Source of the DNA: Actinomycetospora sp. NBRC 106375
GTDB lineage: Bacteria; Actinomycetota; Actinomycetes; Mycobacteriales; Pseudonocardiaceae
Assembly (NCBI RefSeq): GCF_030269665.1
Contig: NZ_BSTS01000008.1
Coordinates: 186,001-250,000 of the forward strand
Reading direction: 5' to 3'
Length of the DNA stretch: 64,000 bases
The notes under the pieces are model-generated. The model searched no databases. It saw only the letters and a program-made list of their open reading frames with translations, and was not told the origin of the DNA. Within the stretch, counting starts at the first letter, position 1; every line of letters starts with the position of its first letter. The position numbers and the translations under genes are program-made. Shown here in pieces: positions 33,467 to 41,713 of the stretch.

Positions 33467-34284
33467 CGGGCCGTCTTCTCACCTGTCGCAGCGAGGAACG
33501 TCCGCAGCTCGGCGAGGTAGGTGTCGCGGTCCTCGAGGTGCGGGGCGTGGCCGACGCCGTCGAACGCGACGAGGCGCGCGTCGGGGTAGAGGTCCATGGC
33601 GGCCTCGACGCCGGAGAACGCGACGAAGCCGTCGCTGCGGCCGTGCAGGGCCAGGACCGGGACCTCGAGCGTGCCGATCGTCTTGCGCTGGTCGATCGTC
33701 GCGAGGTCGCGCAGCGAGTCGTCGGCCCGCGGGCCGTTCTCGAGGAACATGCCCCACATCCAGTCGACGACGTCGCTGCTCACGGGCACCGCGCACACTG
33801 CCTGCGAGACGCCCTTGAAAGTCGTCGCGCGGTCGGCGGCGGCGCCCGCGAGGACGGCCTCGACGTCGTCGGGGGTGCCGCCGTGCGGCCAGTCCGGCGC
33901 GGCGGTGTAGCGCGGGGTCGCGCCGCCGGTGAGGACGAGCCCGCCCGCCGCGGAGCCCAGCCGCGCGACGGCGTCGACGGCCACCGCCCCGCCGAGCGAC
34001 CACCCGTCGACCACCGGGCGCTGCAGGCCGAGGTGCTCGCACAGCCGCGCGACGTCGGCGCCCATCGCGGTGATCGAGACGTCCGCGAAGTCCTTGTCCG
34101 ACCGTCCGCAGGCGCGGCAGTCGAGCAGCACGACCTCGTGCCCGTCCGCGAGCAGGGCGGGCGCCACCGTGTCCCAGGAGTGCGCCGTCAGACCCCACGC
34201 GTGCACCAGGACCACCGGTTGCCCCGTGCCGGCGTAGTGCTCGAAGTAGATCCGCCGGCCGTCCTCCACCTCGAGGTGTCCCAC
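33463..34284 (-). CDS. Alpha/beta hydrolase
   Basis: 273 aa from GTG 34284 preceded by GGGAGGA. Oxyanion region VHAWGLTAHSW (about 27), nucleophile elbow DGWSLGGAVA (Ser about 95; the Gly-x-Ser-x-Gly form), acid in LHGRSDGFV and His in GVGHAPHLED. It resembles non-heme chloroperoxidase/esterase-like hydrolases. First gene of a co-directional set with the SDR, NTF2-like and LLM genes. Upstream (34313-34362) lies a palindromic repeat. Confidence 0.85.
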   Translation of the reverse strand: MGHLEVEDGRRIYFEHYAGTGQPVVLVHAWGLTAHSWDTVAPALLADGHEVVLLDCRACGRSDKDFADVSITAMGADVARLCEHLGLQRPVVDGWSLGGAVAVDAVARLGSAAGGLVLTGGATPRYTAAPDWPHGGTPDDVEAVLAGAAADRATTFKGVSQAVCAVPVSSDVVDWMWGMFLENGPRADDSLRDLATIDQRKTIGTLEVPVLALHGRSDGFVAFSGVEAAMDLYPDARLVAFDGVGHAPHLEDRDTYLAELRTFLAATGEKTAR

Positions 34285-34312
34285 GTCGTCCTCCCGCTGC
34301 TGGTCCGTTCGT

Positions 34313-34362
34313 CGTACGTGAGCGAAATTCGGGGCTATAGCCGGGAATCTCGCTCACGTACG
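34313..34362. repeat. 50-bp palindromic repeat, copy 1 (imperfect)
   Basis: Arms begin CGTACGTGAGCGAA and end with the complement CGCTCACGTACG, around a GGGGCTATAGCC centre. A second, perfect copy is at 54370-54419; the two differ at 5 positions. It lies between the hydrolase start (34284) and the stop of the upstream LLM gene (34452), so it could also act as a terminator for the latter. Confidence 0.8.
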
Positions 34363-34451
34363 GCTGGTGCTCGCTGGAACCTAGGAACGGGCCGCGTCGA
34401 CCCGGGAGGCGTCGGCGCCGGCGGCGTTGTGGGTTCCCCCAAGGGGCGCTC

Positions 34452-35498
34452 TCATGCCGGGGCCGTCGCCGGGGCCTCTGCCGGCGCCCGGAGCCGTTCC
34501 CGCACCGCCGGCGCCACCTGGGTCGCCAGCAGCTCGACCCGCCGCGACCCGTGGTCGACGGACTCGCCGGGCAGCTGCGCCCAGAAATGCACGTCGCGGA
34601 TCTGGGGCCGCGCGCGCAGCATCGCGGTGAGCTCCTCGATCGCGGTCGCCGGGTCCCACAGGGCGAAGGCGCCGGCCCCGACGATCTGGTCCGGGTCGGC
34701 GAAGCGCGGCACCACGTCCGGCGGCCCGAACGCGCCCCACGTGATGTAGGTGTTGAGCTGCTCGAGCACCAGCGGGCCGATCTCGGCCCACTCGCGCTCG
34801 GGGTCCTCGGCGATCAGCGCCCACTGCCCGGCGTAGATACGGCCCTCGCTGCGCGGGCGGCCCTGGCGCTCGACCGCGTCGAGGTAGGTCTCGTGGTGGT
34901 GGTTCTGCGTGGAGAGGAACCCGTCGGCGATCCGCGCCACGCGCTCGATCGCCGGGTCCGCCATCGCGCCGACCAGCAGCTTCGGCGGCTGCTCGGGCAC
35001 CGGCGTCACGGGCAGGCCCGGGAAGCGGTAGCGCGTGCCCTCGTAGGGCTCGCTCGAGCCGGACCAGGCGCGGCGGATCAGCTCGCAGCCCTCGGTGAGC
35101 AGGCTCGGGCGGTTCTTGATGTTCTTCCCGAACGCCGCGAACTCGCGCTCCCAGTAGCCCTGGCCGACGCCGAGGTCGAAGCGGCCGCCGGTGAGCAGCG
35201 AGACCGTCGCGGCGTCCTCGGCGAGGCGGATCGGGTCGTGCAGCGGCGAGACGATGAGGTTGGTGCCCACCCGCAGGCGCCGGGTCCGCTCGCCGATCGC
35301 GGCGGCGAGGGTGAACGGCGACGGCGTGTACCCGTCGTCGCAGAAGTGGTGCTCGGTGAGCCACGCCGAGTCCAGCCCGATCTCCTCGGCCCAGGCGATC
35401 TGGTCGAGCACCTGCCGGTAGAAGGTGCTGAACGGCCGGTCCGGCACCGGGTTGCGGAAGTCGTACCAGAGCCCGAACGCCACCTCGCGGTTCTCCAT
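34452..35498 (-). CDS. LLM-class flavin-dependent oxidoreductase
   Basis: 348 aa from ATG 35498. Luciferase-like barrel with GLDSAWLTEHHFCDD (about 41-55), RRLRVGTNLIVSPLHDP, and LLTGGRFDLGVGQGYWEREF as the phosphate-binding region. A FMNH2-dependent monooxygenase or F420-dependent dehydrogenase is possible; actinobacterial LLM proteins divide between both and sequence alone does not settle it. It precedes the hydrolase/SDR set and follows the MFS gene by a 99-bp gap. Confidence 0.85.
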   Translation of the reverse strand: MENREVAFGLWYDFRNPVPDRPFSTFYRQVLDQIAWAEEIGLDSAWLTEHHFCDDGYTPSPFTLAAAIGERTRRLRVGTNLIVSPLHDPIRLAEDAATVSLLTGGRFDLGVGQGYWEREFAAFGKNIKNRPSLLTEGCELIRRAWSGSSEPYEGTRYRFPGLPVTPVPEQPPKLLVGAMADPAIERVARIADGFLSTQNHHHETYLDAVERQGRPRSEGRIYAGQWALIAEDPEREWAEIGPLVLEQLNTYITWGAFGPPDVVPRFADPDQIVGAGAFALWDPATAIEELTAMLRARPQIRDVHFWAQLPGESVDHGSRRVELLATQVAPAVRERLRAPAEAPATAPA

Positions 35499-35597
35499 GC
35501 GCCGATGCTGGCGAGCACACCGTCGCCCGCGGGACCGTCCTCGCACCGCACCGTTGTGGACGTCTACAGGTCGCCGCGGTCAGCTCCCGGCCGCCGA

Positions 35598-36860
35598 TCA
35601 CCCCGTCACGGTCGCGGGCGCCGGGACCGCGGTCCGGACCGTCCGCAGGCCGAGGCCCCACAGCAGGGCGCCGACGAGGGCGATCGCCCCGGCCACCACG
35701 AGGGGCACGAGGAACGTCGACGTCGCCGTGGCGAGCACCCCGGTCACGATCGGGCCGAGGATGCCGCCGACGTTGCCCCAGAAGTTCACGTAGCCGGACG
35801 CGGATCCGGTGATCCCGAGGTCGTGGACGATGTCCTGGGCCGCCGCCCAGACCGCACCGTTGGCGAAGACGATGCCCGACGTCGAGATGCACAGGAACAC
35901 GATCGCGCCGGCCGCGGAGTCGACCACGGCCGCGCCGACGATCGTGAGCGCCGCGACCATGCCGCTGACGAGGACCACCTTGCGGGCCGCGAGCGGCGCG
36001 ACGCCCCGGCGCATCAGGCGGTCCGACAGGCGCCCGCCGAGCAGCCCGACCACGAACGCGCACGCCCACGGCAGGGACGTCGAGAACCCGGAGCCGAGCA
36101 GCGTGAACCCGCGGTCGGCGACGAGGTAGCCCGGCAGCCAGGAGACGAACGTGTAGAGGATGTACAGCAGGCAGAAGTACCCGCCGACGAGGAACCACAC
36201 GTTGCGGCTGCGCAGCAGCGGGCGCCACGGCGCCGTCGCGGGGACGCCGGACTCCTGGGGCGACGGCGCGCTGTGGTCCTCCTCCGGGCGCGGCGCCCGG
36301 TAGAGCACCGCCCAGACCACCGCGATCACCAGCGAGAGGACCCCGGTCGCGACGAACGCGCTCTGCCAGCCGTGGACGGAGACGAGGTAGGCGAGCCCGG
36401 GCGGCCCGACCGCCGAGCCGAGCGCGACCCCCGAGATGAACATGCTGCTGCCGAGACCGCGCTCGCGCTGCGGGAGCCAGGTGGACAGGGTCTTGATCGA
36501 GGCCGGGGCGAAGGGCGCCTCCCCCACGCCGAGCAGCAGGCGGGGCGCGATGATCCCGCCGACCGAACGGGCCGTGGCGGTCAGCAGGCTCGCGACGCCC
36601 CACAGCGCGAGGATCACGGGGAAGATCACCCGGATCCGGATGCGGTCGACCACGAGCCCGGCGGGGATGGAGCAGAGCGTGTACGTCCAGGTGAAGCTGG
36701 ACAGCACAAGACCGAGCACGGCCGCGGTGGTGCCGAACTCCTTGATCAGCACCGGTGTCGCGACCGACAGGTTGACGCGGTCGACGTAGGCGACGGCGGT
36801 GATGACGAGGACGCCTGTGGCGACGACCCACCGCCGCGGCGGCACGAGTGTTCTCGGCAT
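35598..36860 (-). CDS. MFS transporter, anion:cation symporter (ACS) type
   Basis: 420 aa, 12 membrane segments. The first helix AYVDRVNLSVATPVL and the helix 4-5 region RLLLGVGEAPFAPA are the signatures of the ACS family (phthalate, glucarate, hydroxyphenylacetate and pantothenate transporters). It probably imports the carboxylic-acid substrate of the surrounding enzymes. It starts 60 bp downstream of the CitE-like gene. Confidence 0.88.
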   Translation of the reverse strand: MPRTLVPPRRWVVATGVLVITAVAYVDRVNLSVATPVLIKEFGTTAAVLGLVLSSFTWTYTLCSIPAGLVVDRIRIRVIFPVILALWGVASLLTATARSVGGIIAPRLLLGVGEAPFAPASIKTLSTWLPQRERGLGSSMFISGVALGSAVGPPGLAYLVSVHGWQSAFVATGVLSLVIAVVWAVLYRAPRPEEDHSAPSPQESGVPATAPWRPLLRSRNVWFLVGGYFCLLYILYTFVSWLPGYLVADRGFTLLGSGFSTSLPWACAFVVGLLGGRLSDRLMRRGVAPLAARKVVLVSGMVAALTIVGAAVVDSAAGAIVFLCISTSGIVFANGAVWAAAQDIVHDLGITGSASGYVNFWGNVGGILGPIVTGVLATATSTFLVPLVVAGAIALVGALLWGLGLRTVRTAVPAPATVTG

Positions 36861-36920
36861 GGGCGGGTGCTCCTTCGCGTCCGGTCGGTCGATGGAGGTC
36901 CGGGGCGATCCCGGGTCCGT

Positions 36921-37844
36921 TCAGGTCCCGCGGCGCTCGATCTCGGCCGCGCGGGCCAGCACGTCGTCGGCGAGCTTCACGTGGGCGGCGTCGACGAGCC
37001 GGCCGTCGAGCCCGGTGGCCCCGTGTCCCTCGCGCTCCGCCGCGCGGTAGGCCGCCGCGGCGCGCCGTGCCTCCGCGACCTCCTGGTCGGTCGGGGCGAA
37101 GACCCCGTTCGCGATCGGGATCTGATCGGGGTGGATCGCCCACTTGCCGTCGAACCCGAGCGCCGAGGCGCGCTGCGCCTCCCGCGTGTAGCCCTCCGGG
37201 TCGCGGTAGTCGGGGTAGGGCGCGTCGATCGCGAGCAGTCCGCCGAGGCGCGCCGCGACGGCGACCCGGCTCCGCGCGTGGTGCCAGAAGTCGCCCGGGT
37301 AGTCGACGGTCGGGACGAAGTTGGTGTCGACACGGGCGCCGAGCGAGACCGAGAAGTCGCCGGCCCCGAAGATCAGCGCGTCGAGCCGGTCGGACACGGT
37401 GGCGATCTCCTCGGCGTGCGCGAGGCCCGCGACGTCCTCGATGAGGACCTCGAGGCGGATCCTCCGCTCGCGGCGCAGCTTCGTCTCGAGCTGGGTGAGC
37501 AGGACGTCCACCCACCACACGTCCCGGGCGGCGGTCGCCTTCGGCACGATGATCGTGTCGAGGTGGTCGCCCGCGCGGGTGACCAGCTCGATGACGTCGT
37601 CGTGCGCCCACTCGGTGTCCACGCCGTTGATCCGCACCGCGCGCGTCGTCGCGCCCCAGTCGAGCTCGGTCAGCGCCGCGACGGCCTTCTCCCGCGCGGC
37701 CGGGCGCTCGGCGGGCGCGACGGCGTCCTCGAGGTCGAGGAACACGAGGTCGGCGCCGGACGCGGCGGCCTTCGCGATCATGCGCTCGTTGCTGGCGGGC
37801 GTGGCGAGCTCGCTGCGACGCACGAGCGGTCGGCGGCGGGCCAC
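36921..37844 (-). CDS. CitE-like CoA-ester lyase (HpcH/HpaI family)
   Basis: 307 aa from GTG 37844, directly abutting the CoA transferase stop. Citrate-lyase-beta fold: VFLDLEDAVAPAERP (about 32-46, Glu/Asp metal ligands), TRAVRINGVDTEW, LEVLIEDVAGL (about 130; Glu ligand) and IFGAGDFSVSLG. Enzymes of this type cleave malyl-, citramalyl- or methylmalyl-CoA to acyl-CoA and a keto acid. Next to a CoA transferase it forms the familiar activate-then-cleave pair. Confidence 0.88.
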   Translation of the reverse strand: MARRRPLVRRSELATPASNERMIAKAAASGADLVFLDLEDAVAPAERPAAREKAVAALTELDWGATTRAVRINGVDTEWAHDDVIELVTRAGDHLDTIIVPKATAARDVWWVDVLLTQLETKLRRERRIRLEVLIEDVAGLAHAEEIATVSDRLDALIFGAGDFSVSLGARVDTNFVPTVDYPGDFWHHARSRVAVAARLGGLLAIDAPYPDYRDPEGYTREAQRASALGFDGKWAIHPDQIPIANGVFAPTDQEVAEARRAAAAYRAAEREGHGATGLDGRLVDAAHVKLADDVLARAAEIERRGT

Positions 37845-39038
37845 TCAGATCACCCCTCGGGTGCGCAGGTCGTCGATCTCGCCGGGGTCGAGGCCGATGC
37901 CGGCGAGCACCTCGTCGGTGTGCGCCCCGAGCGCGGGCCCGAGGTGGTCGATGCGGCCCGCCGCCCCCGACAGCCGGGGCACGGGCGCCTGGACGAGCAG
38001 GCTCCCGAGCTGGTCGTCGGGGACCCGGCGGAACACCTCGCGGGCGACCATCTGCTCGTCGGCGACCAGGTCGGTGACGTCGTAGACCGGCGCCGCGGCG
38101 ATCTCGGCGGCCTCGAACACGGCCATCGCCTCGTCCAGCGGGCGCCCGGCGACCCAGTCCGCGACGACGGCGTCGACCTCGCCCGCGCGGGCCAGGCGGC
38201 GCTGGGGGTCGGAGAAGTCCGGGTGCTCGGCGAGGTCCGGGCGCCCGATCGCGCGGAACACCCGCAGCGCGACGGTCGGGGCGCTGCCCGACATGGCGAT
38301 CCAGCGCTCGTCGGAGGTCCGGTAGGTGTTGCGCGGCGCGGAGATGTCCCACCGGTTGCCCGACCGGCGGGGCACGGTGCCGGTCGCGTCCCAGGTCAGG
38401 AGCGACTGCTCGAGGATCCGCGCGAGGGGGTCGAGGAGGTTGACGTCGACGAGGCGGCCCTCGCCGGCCTCGGTGTCGCGCTGGTACAGCGCCGCCATCA
38501 CCGCGTACGCCGCGGTGAGCGAGGCGACGCCGTCGGCGAGCATGAACGCGGGCAGGGTGGGCGGGCCGTCGGGCTCGCCGGTGAGGTGCGCGAACCCGCT
38601 CATCGCCTCGCCGAGCGTGCCGAAGCCGGGGCGCTCCGCCTTCGGGCCCTCGAGCCCGAACCCGGTGACGTGGAGCATCACCACGCGGGGGTCCTGCTCG
38701 CGCAGGCGGGCGTAGTCGAGTCCCCAGCGCCGCAGCGTCGCCGGCCGCGTGTTGGCCACGACGACGTCGCAGCCGGCCGCGAGGCGGCGCGCGAGGTCCT
38801 GCCCGTCGGGGGTCCGCAGGTCGACGGTGACCGAGCGCTTGTTGCGGGAGACGCTCTTCCACATCAGCCCGACGCCGTCGCGCTGGGCGCCCCAGCCGCG
38901 GATCGCGTCGCCGACGCCCGGCGGCTCGAGCTTGATCACGTCGGCTCCCAGCTCGCCGAGGTAGGTGGCGGCGAGCGGGGCGGCGGCCAGCGAGGCCATG
39001 TCGAGCACCCGCAGGCCCGCGAGCGGCAGCGCGGTCAC
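37845..39038 (-). CDS. CaiB/BaiF-type (family III) CoA transferase
   Basis: 397 aa from GTG 39038 overlapping the monooxygenase stop (GTGA). Family III motifs: LAGLRVLDMASLAAAPLAAT, NKRSVTVDLRTPDGQ, and the catalytic Asp in FMLADGVASLTAAYAV (about residue 168). It transfers CoA, commonly from succinyl-CoA, to a dicarboxylate or hydroxy acid that the CitE-like lyase then cleaves. Confidence 0.9.
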   Translation of the reverse strand: MTALPLAGLRVLDMASLAAAPLAATYLGELGADVIKLEPPGVGDAIRGWGAQRDGVGLMWKSVSRNKRSVTVDLRTPDGQDLARRLAAGCDVVVANTRPATLRRWGLDYARLREQDPRVVMLHVTGFGLEGPKAERPGFGTLGEAMSGFAHLTGEPDGPPTLPAFMLADGVASLTAAYAVMAALYQRDTEAGEGRLVDVNLLDPLARILEQSLLTWDATGTVPRRSGNRWDISAPRNTYRTSDERWIAMSGSAPTVALRVFRAIGRPDLAEHPDFSDPQRRLARAGEVDAVVADWVAGRPLDEAMAVFEAAEIAAAPVYDVTDLVADEQMVAREVFRRVPDDQLGSLLVQAPVPRLSGAAGRIDHLGPALGAHTDEVLAGIGLDPGEIDDLRTRGVI

Positions 39039-40384
39039 GCCGGGATCCGCGCCGGGTGGGGCAGGCCGAGGGTGTCGCGCAGCGTCGTGCCCGGATAGTC
39101 GCGCCGGAACACCCCGCGCCGGCGCAGTTCCGGCACGACCATCCGCGTCACGTCCTCGAACGCGCCGGGGAAGTGCGTGGCGGCGAGGACGAACCCGTCG
39201 CACGCCTCGCCGTCGAACCAGTCGTGCATCTCCTCGGCCACCTGCGACCCCGTGCCCACGAACCGCGGGCCCTGCAGCAGGGTCGCGCGGTGGGCGGCCA
39301 GGGTCCGCAGCGTGAGCGTCTCGCCGGCGGTGTGCCGACGAACGCCCTCGACGAGGCCCCGGATCCCGGAGACGCTCGCGATGAGGTCGTCGGTGATCTC
39401 GTCGTCGAGGCCGTGCCCGGAGAAGTCGTGGTTCAGCAGCTCGGAGAGCAGCGTCAGCGACGCCATCGGGTGCACGAGGCGGTCGAGGAAGATCTCCTCC
39501 TTCTCCTTGGCGATCGCCTCGGTCTCCCCCACGACCGCGTAGGCCATCGGCAGGATGCGCACGGCGTCGGGATCCCGGCCGAGATCGGCGATGCGGTCCT
39601 TCTGGTCGCGGTAGTGCTCGACCGCCACCTCGCGGCTCGGGTCGGCGGTGAAGATCAGCTCGGCCCACCGGGCGGCGAAGTCGCGCCCGCGGCCGGACGA
39701 GCCGGCCTGGAGGAGCACGGGGCGGCCCTGCGGCGAGCGCGGCACCGTGAGGGGCCCGCGGACGTCGAAGTACTCGCCGTGGTGGTGCAGCTCGTGGACC
39801 TTGGCGGGGTCGGCGAACACCCCGGACTCCCGGTCGCCCACCAGGGCGTCGTCCTCCCACGAGTCCCAGAGCCGGGCCACGACGTCGACGAACTCCTCGG
39901 CGCGGTCGTAGCGCTCGTCGTGCCCGAGGTGGGCCTCGACCCCGAAGTTGCGCGCCTCGGCGTCGTTCACGCTGGTCACGACGTTCCACGCGCACCGGCC
40001 CCGGGTCAGGTGGTCGAGCGTCGCGAAGGTCCGCGCGACGTGGAACGGCGGGTAGTACGTCGTCGAGTAGGTGGCGCCGAGCCCGAGGCGGTCGGTGGCC
40101 GCGGCGCACACGCCGAGCACGGCGGTGAGGTCGAGCTTGACCGGGCGGGCGCCGTAGCGGACCGCGTCGTCGGTCGCGTCGCCGTAGATCGCGGGCATCG
40201 CGAGCCGGTCGTCGAAGAACATGAGGTCGAACGTGCCGTCCTCGAGCGTGCGCGCGATCCGCTGGTAGTAGCGCAGGTCGAGGAAGTCGTCGCTCGCGGA
40301 CGGGTACCGCCAGGAGCCCGAGTACACCGAGACGTTCGAGGCCTGCAGGAACGCCACGAGCGACATCTGGGACGGCCGGGCCAT
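39035..40384 (-). CDS. NtaA/SnaA/DszA-type flavin-dependent monooxygenase
   Basis: 449 aa from ATG 40384 with GAGGAGG upstream. It has the long-luciferase pattern of nitrilotriacetate monooxygenase/DszA: FFDDRLAMPAIYG, LGATYSTTYYPPFHVAR, and the Gly/Asn-rich loop RCAWNVVTSVNDAEARNFG (about 133-151) that binds FMN. It uses FMNH2 from a separate reductase to oxidise N- or S-containing or aromatic compounds. First gene of the minus-strand run; controlled region upstream has two GntR operator candidates. Confidence 0.9.
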   Translation of the reverse strand: MARPSQMSLVAFLQASNVSVYSGSWRYPSASDDFLDLRYYQRIARTLEDGTFDLMFFDDRLAMPAIYGDATDDAVRYGARPVKLDLTAVLGVCAAATDRLGLGATYSTTYYPPFHVARTFATLDHLTRGRCAWNVVTSVNDAEARNFGVEAHLGHDERYDRAEEFVDVVARLWDSWEDDALVGDRESGVFADPAKVHELHHHGEYFDVRGPLTVPRSPQGRPVLLQAGSSGRGRDFAARWAELIFTADPSREVAVEHYRDQKDRIADLGRDPDAVRILPMAYAVVGETEAIAKEKEEIFLDRLVHPMASLTLLSELLNHDFSGHGLDDEITDDLIASVSGIRGLVEGVRRHTAGETLTLRTLAAHRATLLQGPRFVGTGSQVAEEMHDWFDGEACDGFVLAATHFPGAFEDVTRMVVPELRRRGVFRRDYPGTTLRDTLGLPHPARIPA

Positions 40385-40402
40385 GGGGCCTCCTCACTGA
40401 AA

Positions 40403-40469
40403 CCTGGTATATCAGGATCGTGTCGGCGTGGCCCGGGCCGCGTCAAGAGGTATCTGGTATTTCAGATAC
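40403..40469. promoter_or_regulatory. Two GntR-type operators in the divergent promoter
   Basis: CCTGGTATATCAGG (40403-40416) and GTATCTG-GTATTT-CAGATAC (40450-40469) share the core CTGGTATWTCAG. They lie between the monooxygenase (start 40384, minus) and the GntR gene (start 40482, plus), 50 bp apart centre to centre. Confidence 0.75.
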
Positions 40470-40481
40470 GAGGAGAGGAGA

Positions 40482-41198
40482 GTGATCCGCGTGACGACCC
40501 CGACCGGCGAGGCGGTCATCGACGACGGGCCCTGGGCGCTCGGCCGGCCTCGCGACGAGGGACGGCTGGGTGACACCGTGCGCGACCGCGTGGCGCGCGA
40601 GCTCCGCGACCGCGTGCTCACGGGCGCCTACGAGGCCGGTGCCCGTCTCGAGCTCGACGCCCTCGGGCTCGAGCTCGGCGTGAGCCGGACCCCGATCCGC
40701 GAGGCGTGCCTGGCCCTCGAGCACGAGGGGCTCGTCACCGTCGCCCCGCGCAGCGGGGTCACCGTCGTCGGCACGACCCCCCAGGAGGCGCTCGACAACT
40801 TCCGGCTGATGGCGCGGCTGTCGGGCTTCGCGGCCGAGCTCGCCGCCGACCGGCGCACCGACGACGAGCTCGCGGCCTTCGGCGCGGCGAGCGCCCGGAT
40901 GCGCGACGAGGCCGCCGCGGGCCGACCGATCGCCGAGGCGAACTGGCGCTTCCACCGCGACGTCCACCGCGCCTGCCGCTCCCGGCGGGTGATCAGCCTG
41001 ATCGCGCAGGCGGGTCGCAGCATCCCCCGCACGTTCCTCGAGATCTTCCCCGAGCACGTGCCCTGCGCCCTCGACGAGCACGACGAGCTGGTCGACGCGC
41101 TGCGCGCCGGCGACGGCGAGCGGGCCCGCCACGTCACCGAGCGCCACTACGCCGTGCCCGCCGAGCTCGTCAGCCGCCTGCTGGGCCCCGTGGGGTGA
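40482..41198 (+). CDS. GntR family regulator, FadR/FCD type
   Basis: 238 aa. Winged helix near the N-terminus: RELRDRVLTGAYEAGARLEL and SRTPIREACLALEHEGLVTV (about residues 68-88). The C-terminal all-helical FCD domain includes NWRFHRDVHRACRS, whose His/Asp residues usually bind a metal plus carboxylate ligand. The GTG at 40482 is chosen for its AGGAG at 40471-40475; GTG 40491 is an alternative. It should repress the divergent catabolic operon until a carboxylate effector binds. Confidence 0.88.
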   Translation: MIRVTTPTGEAVIDDGPWALGRPRDEGRLGDTVRDRVARELRDRVLTGAYEAGARLELDALGLELGVSRTPIREACLALEHEGLVTVAPRSGVTVVGTTPQEALDNFRLMARLSGFAAELAADRRTDDELAAFGAASARMRDEAAAGRPIAEANWRFHRDVHRACRSRRVISLIAQAGRSIPRTFLEIFPEHVPCALDEHDELVDALRAGDGERARHVTERHYAVPAELVSRLLGPVG

Positions 41199-41235
41199 CG
41201 CGGTCGTCAGGACCAACTGTGCAGTCCGAGATGAA

Positions 41236-41259
41236 CAGTCCAGACTGACGAACTACAGT
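41236..41259 (+). promoter_or_regulatory. MarR promoter: inverted repeat and TACAGT -10
   Basis: CAGTCCAGACTG (41236-41247) is a perfect 12-bp palindrome, and TACAGT (41254-41259) ends 7 nt before the GTG at 41267, implying a leaderless start. The palindrome is a plausible autoregulation site. Confidence 0.45.
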
Positions 41260-41266
41260 AGGCGGC

Positions 41267-41713
41267 GTGGCGGACACCCGGGAGCTCAGCGCGTCGTCGG
41301 TCCGCGCCGCGCACGAGGTGCGCGTGGCGGTCGGACGCCTGCGACGCCGCCTGCGCGAGTCGCACGACCGCGACGAGCTCACCCCGTCGCAGACCTCCCT
41401 GCTCAGCAGGCTCGACCGCGACGGTCCCCGCACGGCCAGCGAGCTCGCGGCGGCCGAGGGCGTGCGCCCGCAGTCGGTGGCCACGTCGGTCGGGGTCCTC
41501 GAGGAGCGCGGGTTCGTCACGCGCCGGCGCGACCCCGACGACGGCCGCCGCCAGACGATCTCGGTGTCACCCGCCGGGCGCGCGCTGCTCGACAGCACGC
41601 GCGCCGCGGGCGAGGAGTGGCTCGCCCGGGCGCTGCACGAGCGGCTCGACGAGGACGAGCGCGCCACCGTGATCGCCGCGATGGACCTGCTCGACCGGAT
41701 CAGCAGCCGGTGA
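41267..41713 (+). CDS. MarR family transcriptional regulator
   Basis: 148 aa. Winged helix: RTASELAAAEGVRPQSVATS recognition helix region (about 63-82), wing RRDPDDGRRQTISVSPAG. It overlaps the downstream MFS gene by GTGA (41710-41713), so the two are co-translated: a typical drug- or phenolic-responsive repressor with its efflux pump. Confidence 0.9.
   Translation: MADTRELSASSVRAAHEVRVAVGRLRRRLRESHDRDELTPSQTSLLSRLDRDGPRTASELAAAEGVRPQSVATSVGVLEERGFVTRRRDPDDGRRQTISVSPAGRALLDSTRAAGEEWLARALHERLDEDERATVIAAMDLLDRISSR

Noticed and set aside
34551-39098. A 1515-aa open frame on the plus strand, and a similarly long one (34381-38862) on the minus strand
   Set aside because: Both are Arg/Pro/Gly- or Val/Ala/Glu-rich shadows of the LLM, MFS, CitE and CoA transferase genes in other frames. 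High GC removes stop codons.
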